Below, piece by piece: positions 16,326 to 20,291 of a stretch of DNA of 20,291 nucleotides. Where the stretch lies: assembly GCA_027451305.1 (NCBI GenBank), contig DAIDJQ010000167.1:1-20291 (forward strand), read 5' to 3'. Source of the DNA: Cellulomonas sp. Its GTDB lineage: Bacteria; Actinomycetota; Actinomycetes; Actinomycetales; Cellulomonadaceae. Made by a program: the position numbers and the translations under genes. Below the pieces are notes generated by a model. It ran no database searches and was not told the origin of the DNA. It saw only the letters and a program-made list of their open reading frames with translations. Each line of letters begins with the position of its first letter. The first letter of the stretch is position 1.

Positions 16326-17245
16326 CGCAGCTCGTGCCCGGTCAGGTCGAGGAACACGTCCTCGAGGGTGCGGCGGCCGACGGACAGCCGGCTCACGAGC
16401 ACCCCGCCCGATGCCAGGTGTGCGGTGACGGCGGCCACGACGTCGGCGGTCACCGCGCCCGCGACCGCACACGAGGTCGCGGACCGCGTCAGCACCCTGT
16501 ACGCCGGGCCGAGGTCGGTGGCGAGCGACGCGGGGTCGAACGGGGTGCTCGTCTCGAGCTCGAGCGTGCGGTCCTCGCCCGCCGCGACGAGCTCGGCGAC
16601 CGTCCCCTCCGCGACGACCCGGCCGTGGTCGACCACGACGACCCGGTCCGCGAGTGCCTCCGCCTCGTCCATCTGGTGGGTGGTGAGCACCACCCCGACA
16701 CCGTCGGCCCGCAGCTCGGAGACCAGGTCCCAGACCACCCGGCGCGCCGCCGGGTCGAGCCCGGCACCCGGCTCGTCGAGGAACACCAGACGTGGGCGAC
16801 CCACGAGGGCCACGGCGAGAGCGAGCCGCTGCCTCTGGCCGCCGGACAGCCGTCGCACCGTGGTGCGGGCGAAGGCGTCGATGCCGAGGCGCTCGGCCAG
16901 CGCCCCGGTGTCGGCGGGCGTCGCGTACATCCGGGCCATGTGGTCGAGCACCGCGCGGGCCGGCTGGCCGGTGGGCAGGCCGCCGTCCTGCAGCATCACG
17001 CCGACCTGGGGTCGCAGCCGGTGCGCGTCCCGTACGGGGTCCAGGCCCAGCACCCGAACCTGGCCGGCGTCCGGACGGCGCAGGCCCTCGCAGCACTCCA
17101 CCGTGCTGGTCTTGCCCGCCCCGTTGGGGCCGAGCACGGCGGTGACGGCCCCGGAGGCCGCCGCGAGGGACAGGCCGTCGACCGCGGTCCGAGCGCCGTA
17201 CCGCTTCACCAGGCCGTCGACGACGACGGCGGGGGAGTCGGCCAC
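16322..17245 (-). CDS. ABC transporter ATP-binding protein
   Basis: 307 residues. Walker A GPNGAGKT at 39-46, Q-loop Gln86, signature LSGGQ at 133-137, Walker B LVFLDE at 153-158, D-loop GLD, and switch His190 in TTHQ: a complete and probably active ATPase of the DrrA/CcmA class. The C-terminal roughly 90 residues are the usual accessory domain ending in LEDVFLDLTGHELR. The GTG start at 17245 is preferred because a TACACT -10 element lies 8 nt upstream and VADSPAVVVDGLVKRYG is a normal N-terminus; an upstream in-frame GTG at 17266 would lie upstream of that element. It is divergent from sufR across 219 bp. In mycobacteria a mannosyltransferase gene (Rv1459c) lies in this gap; it is absent here. 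Confidence 0.93.
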   Translation of the reverse strand: MADSPAVVVDGLVKRYGARTAVDGLSLAAASGAVTAVLGPNGAGKTSTVECCEGLRRPDAGQVRVLGLDPVRDAHRLRPQVGVMLQDGGLPTGQPARAVLDHMARMYATPADTGALAERLGIDAFARTTVRRLSGGQRQRLALAVALVGRPRLVFLDEPGAGLDPAARRVVWDLVSELRADGVGVVLTTHQMDEAEALADRVVVVDHGRVVAEGTVAELVAAGEDRTLELETSTPFDPASLATDLGPAYRVLTRSATSCAVAGAVTADVVAAVTAHLASGGVLVSRLSVGRRTLEDVFLDLTGHELR

Positions 17246-17253
17246 GAGGCGTG

Positions 17254-17259
17254 AGTGTA
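17254..17259 (-). promoter_or_regulatory. -10 element of the ABC-ctaA operon, probable leaderless start
   Basis: On the minus strand TACACT is followed by 8 nt (CACGCCTC) and then the GTG of the ATPase gene. There is no SD sequence in between, so the transcript probably begins at the start codon. No good -35 match is found at 16-18 nt. Confidence 0.5.
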
Positions 17260-17328
17260 GGCGCACCGGATCAGCGGCGGTCCGACCATGCGGGGCGCCA
17301 GCGCGCTCGACGCCAAGGAGGGGGCAAG

Positions 17329-17347
17329 GAAGGTAAGCCTTGCTTGC
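17329..17347 (+). promoter_or_regulatory. Possible DtxR/IdeR-like iron box upstream of sufR
   Basis: GAAGGTAAGCCTTGCTTGC agrees with the DtxR/IdeR consensus TWAGGTTAGSCTWACCTWA at 13 of 19 positions, best in the left half and centre. The same place contains a perfect 6-bp inverted repeat GCAAGG (17324-17329) N8 CCTTGC (17338-17343). It lies 16 nt before the CAAC-N6-GTTG dyad, next to or over the likely -35 of the suf promoter. Iron control of SUF genes is biologically sensible, but the right half-site is weak. Confidence 0.35.
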
Positions 17348-17372
17348 CGGGATGGATTTAGACAACAAAGAT
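17344..17372 (+). promoter_or_regulatory. Candidate suf operon promoter
   Basis: TTGCCG (17344-17349) and AAAGAT (17367-17372) are separated by 17 nt in an unusually AT-rich island (about 17330-17385) of an otherwise very GC-rich window. This implies a 5' leader of roughly 80 nt before sufR. Other pairings, for example with GATATC at 17379-17384, are possible, so the exact hexamers are uncertain. Confidence 0.4.
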
Positions 17373-17376
17373 GTTG
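17363..17376 (+). promoter_or_regulatory. SufR operator-like dyad CAAC-N6-GTTG
   Basis: CAAC (17363-17366), AAAGAT, GTTG (17373-17376); the inner bases extend the arms to CAACA-N4-TGTTG. CAAC-N6-GTTG is the inverted repeat established for SufR binding in front of sufR/sufBCDS in cyanobacteria. It lies 89 nt upstream of the sufR ATG, covering the candidate -10, which suits an autoregulatory repressor. Binding is inferred. Confidence 0.6.
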
Positions 17377-17454
17377 CCGATATCGGGAGCGACGGTCTCG
17401 TCGTCCCCGCCGTCCCGCACCGGTGCTCGCGTCCCGATGCGGCCGAGGTCCCGT

Positions 17455-17459
17455 GGAGG
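17455..17459 (+). promoter_or_regulatory. Ribosome binding site of sufR
   Basis: GGAGG lies 5 nt before the ATG at 17465. It chooses this start over an in-frame ATG near 17288 that lies upstream of the operator and promoter. Confidence 0.7.
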
Positions 17460-17464
17460 TGCGC

Positions 17465-18223
17465 ATGAGCGGACTGCTGCCCGTCGAGGCGCCCCTCCGT
17501 GCGGACCCGGAACGCCCGCTCGACGACCTGGAGATCCGCACCCGGCGCCGGGTGCTCGAGCTGGTCGCCGCCGAGGGGCCCGTGAGCGCCGTCGAGCTGG
17601 CGGCCGCCCTCGACCTCACCCCGGCGGGGATCCGGCGGCACCTCGCCGCCCTCGAGCACAACGGCCAGATCGTCCCGCACGCCGCCGCGGGTGCCGCGCC
17701 GGTGCGACGAGGCCGTCCCGCCCGGCGGTTCGTCGTCGCGACGCGCGGGCAGCACGACCTCGAGCACCGCTATGCGGAGATCGCGTCCGAGGCGTTGGCC
17801 TTCCTGGCGAGCGCTGCCGGCGTGGACGCCGTCGAGCGGTTCGCCGTCGAGCGGGTGGGTGTCCTGGAGCGCCAGATCGCCCCGGCGGTCGACGCGGCCG
17901 GTCCGGACGTCGCCGATCGGGCGCAGGCCCTGGCCCGGGCGTTGGACGACCACGGCTACGCCGCCTCGGCGCGGCCCGTGCCCGGGACGGATGCCGTGCA
18001 GCTGTGCCAGGGCCACTGCCCGGTGCAGGACGTGGCGGCACAGTTCCCGCAGCTCTGCGAGGCCGAGACGCGTGCGTTCGGGCACCTGCTCGGCGTGCAC
18101 GTGCAGCGTCTGGCCACGCTGACCTCCGGTGGGCACGTCTGCACCACGAGCATCCCCACCGGCTCCCGCCGGGCATCAGCACCACTGACCCCCGTGACAG
18201 CGACGGAAGGACCGACAGCATGA
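17465..18223 (+). CDS. sufR: SufR, iron-sulfur cluster-sensing transcriptional repressor of the SUF operon
   Basis: 252 residues. Residues about 22-90 form a winged helix-turn-helix of the DeoR/ArsR-like type ([25 protein letters not shown], then [13 protein letters not shown] as recognition helix), with a basic wing RRGRPARRF. The C-terminal half carries Cys181, Cys185 and Cys198 (CQGHC plus QLC) and Cys226 (HVC), the SufR pattern that holds a [4Fe-4S] cluster. In M. tuberculosis (Rv1460) and cyanobacteria the holo form represses suf genes, relieved when the cluster is lost under oxidative or iron stress. The sufB ATG overlaps its stop (ATGA), so regulator and scaffold are co-translated. The dyad at 17363-17376 is the likely autoregulatory site. 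Confidence 0.93.
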   Translation: MSGLLPVEAPLRADPERPLDDLEIRTRRRVLELVAAEGPVSAVELAAALDLTPAGIRRHLAALEHNGQIVPHAAAGAAPVRRGRPARRFVVATRGQHDLEHRYAEIASEALAFLASAAGVDAVERFAVERVGVLERQIAPAVDAAGPDVADRAQALARALDDHGYAASARPVPGTDAVQLCQGHCPVQDVAAQFPQLCEAETRAFGHLLGVHVQRLATLTSGGHVCTTSIPTGSRRASAPLTPVTATEGPTA

Positions 18224-19659
18224 GCGCATCCACGGAGCCGATCGCCACCCCGCTGACCCAGGACGAGGCGATCGCGTCGATCGGGACGTACGGCTACGGC
18301 TGGCACGACACCGACGTCGCCGGCGCCACCGCCCGCCGCGGCTTGTCCGAGGAGGTGGTGCGGGGCATCTCCGCACTGAAGAACGAGCCGGAGTGGATGC
18401 TCAAGACGCGGCTGAAGTCGCTGCGGCTGTTCGACAAGAAGCCGATGCCGTCGTGGGGCGCCGACCTGTCCGGCATCGACTTCGACAACATCAAGTACTT
18501 CGTCCGGTCCACCGAGAAGCAGGCGACCAGCTGGGAGGACCTGCCGGACGACATCAAGAACACCTACGACCGGCTGGGCATCCCGGAGGCCGAGAAGCAG
18601 CGCCTGGTGGCCGGCGTCGCGGCCCAGTACGAGTCCGAGGTGGTGTACCACCAGATCCAGGAGTCGCTCGCCGAGCAGGGTGTCGTCTTCCTCGACACCG
18701 ACTCCGGCCTGCGCGAGTACCCGGAGCTCTTCGAGCAGTACTTCGGCTCGGTCATCCCGCCGGGGGACAACAAGTTCGCGTCGCTGAACACGGCCGTGTG
18801 GTCCGGCGGCTCCTTCGTGTACGTGCCGCCGGGCGTGCACGTCGACATCCCGCTGCAGGCCTACTTCCGGATCAACACCGAGAACATGGGCCAGTTCGAG
18901 CGGACGCTGATCATCGCGGACGAGGGCTCGTACGTGCACTACGTCGAGGGCTGCACCGCGCCGATCTACCAGAGCGACTCGCTGCACTCCGCGGTGGTCG
19001 AGATCATCGTGAAGAAGAACGCGCGGGTGCGGTACACCACCATCCAGAACTGGTCGACCAACGTGTACAACCTGGTCACCAAGCGGGCGACCGCAGCCGA
19101 GGGCGCCACCATGGAGTGGGTCGACGGCAACATCGGCTCCAAGGTGACGATGAAGTACCCGGCCGTCTACCTGATGGGCGAGCACGCCAGCGGCGAGACG
19201 CTGTCCATCGCGTTCGCCGGCGAGGGCCAGCACCAGGACACCGGCTCGAAGATGGTGCACGCCGCGCCGAACACCTCCAGCCACATCGTGTCCAAGTCGG
19301 TGGCCCGCGGTGGTGGCAGGTGCTCCTACCGGGGCCTGGTGCAGATCCTCGAGGGGGCCGAGGGGTCCCGGTCGAGCGTGCTGTGCGACGCGCTGCTGGT
19401 GGACCAGATCTCCCGCTCGGACACCTACCCGTACGTCGACGTCCGTGAGGACGACGTGACGATGGGCCACGAGGCGACCGTCTCCCGCGTGAGCGAGGAC
19501 CAGCTGTTCTACCTGATGTCCCGAGGCCTGCCCGAGCAGGAGGCCGTGGCGACGATCGTGCGCGGGTTCGTGGAGCCCATCGCCCGGGAGCTGCCCATGG
19601 AGTACGCGCTCGAGCTGAACCGCCTCATCGAGCTCCAGATGGAAGGTGCCGTCGGCTGA
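18220..19659 (+). CDS. sufB: SufB, Fe-S cluster assembly scaffold
   Basis: 479 residues, usual length. SufB forms the SufBC2D complex that builds clusters from SufS-derived persulfide sulfur. The N-terminal part has the conserved NEPEWML and [16 protein letters not shown] segments. The beta-helix core includes [19 protein letters not shown]. Cys368 (GRCSYRG) and His417-Glu418 (MGHEATVSR) align with residues implicated in cluster formation in the E. coli protein. Unlike M. tuberculosis SufB there is no intein: the conserved segments run on without interruption. GGAAGG at 18205-18210 is the RBS, 9 nt before the ATG, which overlaps the sufR stop. The stop and the sufD ATG share one base (TGATG). 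Confidence 0.97.
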   Translation: MSASTEPIATPLTQDEAIASIGTYGYGWHDTDVAGATARRGLSEEVVRGISALKNEPEWMLKTRLKSLRLFDKKPMPSWGADLSGIDFDNIKYFVRSTEKQATSWEDLPDDIKNTYDRLGIPEAEKQRLVAGVAAQYESEVVYHQIQESLAEQGVVFLDTDSGLREYPELFEQYFGSVIPPGDNKFASLNTAVWSGGSFVYVPPGVHVDIPLQAYFRINTENMGQFERTLIIADEGSYVHYVEGCTAPIYQSDSLHSAVVEIIVKKNARVRYTTIQNWSTNVYNLVTKRATAAEGATMEWVDGNIGSKVTMKYPAVYLMGEHASGETLSIAFAGEGQHQDTGSKMVHAAPNTSSHIVSKSVARGGGRCSYRGLVQILEGAEGSRSSVLCDALLVDQISRSDTYPYVDVREDDVTMGHEATVSRVSEDQLFYLMSRGLPEQEAVATIVRGFVEPIARELPMEYALELNRLIELQMEGAVG

Positions 19660-20291
19660 TGACGACCACGACGAACGAGCCCACGGGGCTGTCCACCGAC
19701 CACTCCCGGGCCGTCGCCGACGGCACGCACTCCCACGGCGTCGCAGCGGTGCCCGAGACGAGCCGGGCGGCGCGGCGGACCAGCTTCGACGTCGCCGACT
19801 TCCCGCTGCCCACCGGCCGCGAGGAGGAGTGGCGCTTCTCGCCGATGGACCGGCTCGCGCCGCTGCTGGCGGCCGAGGACGGGCTGCTGACCGGGCACGG
19901 TGTGCTGACCACGGTGGTGGAGAGCCCCGAGGTTCGGGTGGAGATCGTCGACCGCGACGACGAGCGGCTCGGCCGGGCCGGCCGGCCGGGGGACCGGATC
20001 GCCGCCGCGTCGTGGGCGTCGTTCCCGCGCTCGACGGTGGTGACGCTGCCGCGCGAGACCGTCTCCTCCCAGGTCACCTCGGTCGTGGTCGAGGGCTCGT
20101 CCCTCGAACCGACGGCGACCCACCTGCTGGTGCACGCCGAGCCGATGTCCGAGGGCACGGTGGTGCTCGACCACGTCGGCCAGGCCACGCTCGCGGAGAC
20201 GGTGGAGATCGTCGTCGACGAGGGCGCCCACCTCACGGTCGTCTCGTTGCAGGACTGGGCGCCGGGTTCGGTCCACGACGCCGCGCACCGG
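19659..20291 (+). CDS. sufD: SufD, Fe-S cluster assembly protein (partial, runs off right edge)
   Basis: 211 codons are open to the last base with no stop, so the 3' end is outside the window. The start [16 protein letters not shown] is followed by the typical SufD segment FPLPTGREEEWRFSPMDRL (PxxxxEEWRxT-like) near residues 48-66. Later come the beginnings of the beta-helix (EGTVVLDHVGQATLAETVEIVVDEGAHLTVVSLQDW, beyond about 165). SufD pairs with SufB in the SufBC2D scaffold. The first 40 residues are polar and probably flexible. The ATG shares one base with the sufB stop, indicating coupling. sufC, sufS and sufU would be expected next by analogy with Rv1463 onward. Confidence 0.92.
   Translation, partial: MTTTTNEPTGLSTDHSRAVADGTHSHGVAAVPETSRAARRTSFDVADFPLPTGREEEWRFSPMDRLAPLLAAEDGLLTGHGVLTTVVESPEVRVEIVDRDDERLGRAGRPGDRIAAASWASFPRSTVVTLPRETVSSQVTSVVVEGSSLEPTATHLLVHAEPMSEGTVVLDHVGQATLAETVEIVVDEGAHLTVVSLQDWAPGSVHDAAHR

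Noticed and set aside
18220..19659. Intein in SufB, as in M. tuberculosis
   Set aside because: The conserved SufB blocks follow one another without an insertion, and the length (479 aa) is that of an intein-free protein.

Overview
The window is GC-rich, uses GTG starts freely and reads as actinobacterial chromosome. It is most like a Micrococcales genome such as Cellulomonas; genus is inferred from GC content and gene order only. No tRNA, rRNA, insertion sequence, prophage, CRISPR array or plasmid function was seen. Almost all of it is core housekeeping DNA, packed with 1-4 bp stop/start overlaps.

Region 1 (46-14421, + strand) follows, gene for gene, the mycobacterial block Rv1691-Rv1700. 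It begins with a TPR-like protein carrying a very long Arg/Gly-rich N-terminus, then a HAD-IIA phosphatase, a 53-codon ORF, the rRNA methyltransferase TlyA, NAD kinase, RecN, the cytokinesis protein SteA and its membrane partner SteB (MctB/copper-transporter family). After SteB come two membrane proteins that the mycobacterial block lacks: a divergent MraY/WecA-type (PNPT) protein and a MurJ/MviN-type MOP flippase. CTP synthase with its own promoter and a NUDIX ADP-ribose pyrophosphatase close the block, followed by an 11-bp GC-rich hairpin. The genes cover NAD(P) supply, DNA repair, ribosome modification, CTP supply and envelope/division functions.

Region 2 (14500-17245, - strand) is a short operon of ABC ATPase, ABC-2 permease and heme A synthase (ctaA). 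It converges on region 1. The ATPase and ctaA each have a TAnnnT -10 element 7-8 nt before a GTG start with no Shine-Dalgarno sequence, which suggests leaderless transcription.

Region 3 (17246-20291, + strand) is the start of a SUF iron-sulfur cluster operon: sufR (four-Cys cluster-sensing repressor), sufB, and sufD running off the right edge. Its 219-bp upstream region holds a CAAC-N6-GTTG dyad, the form described for cyanobacterial SufR operators, and a separate dyad resembling a DtxR/IdeR iron box. Regions 2 and 3 together match mycobacterial Rv1456c-Rv1462, with the intervening mannosyltransferase gene missing.

The least explained parts are the PNPT-like protein plus flippase beside SteA/SteB, the RG-rich disordered domain of the first gene, and the candidate two-signal control region upstream of sufR. 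I found no clearly new system; most of the interest is regulatory, or lies in divergent members of known families.
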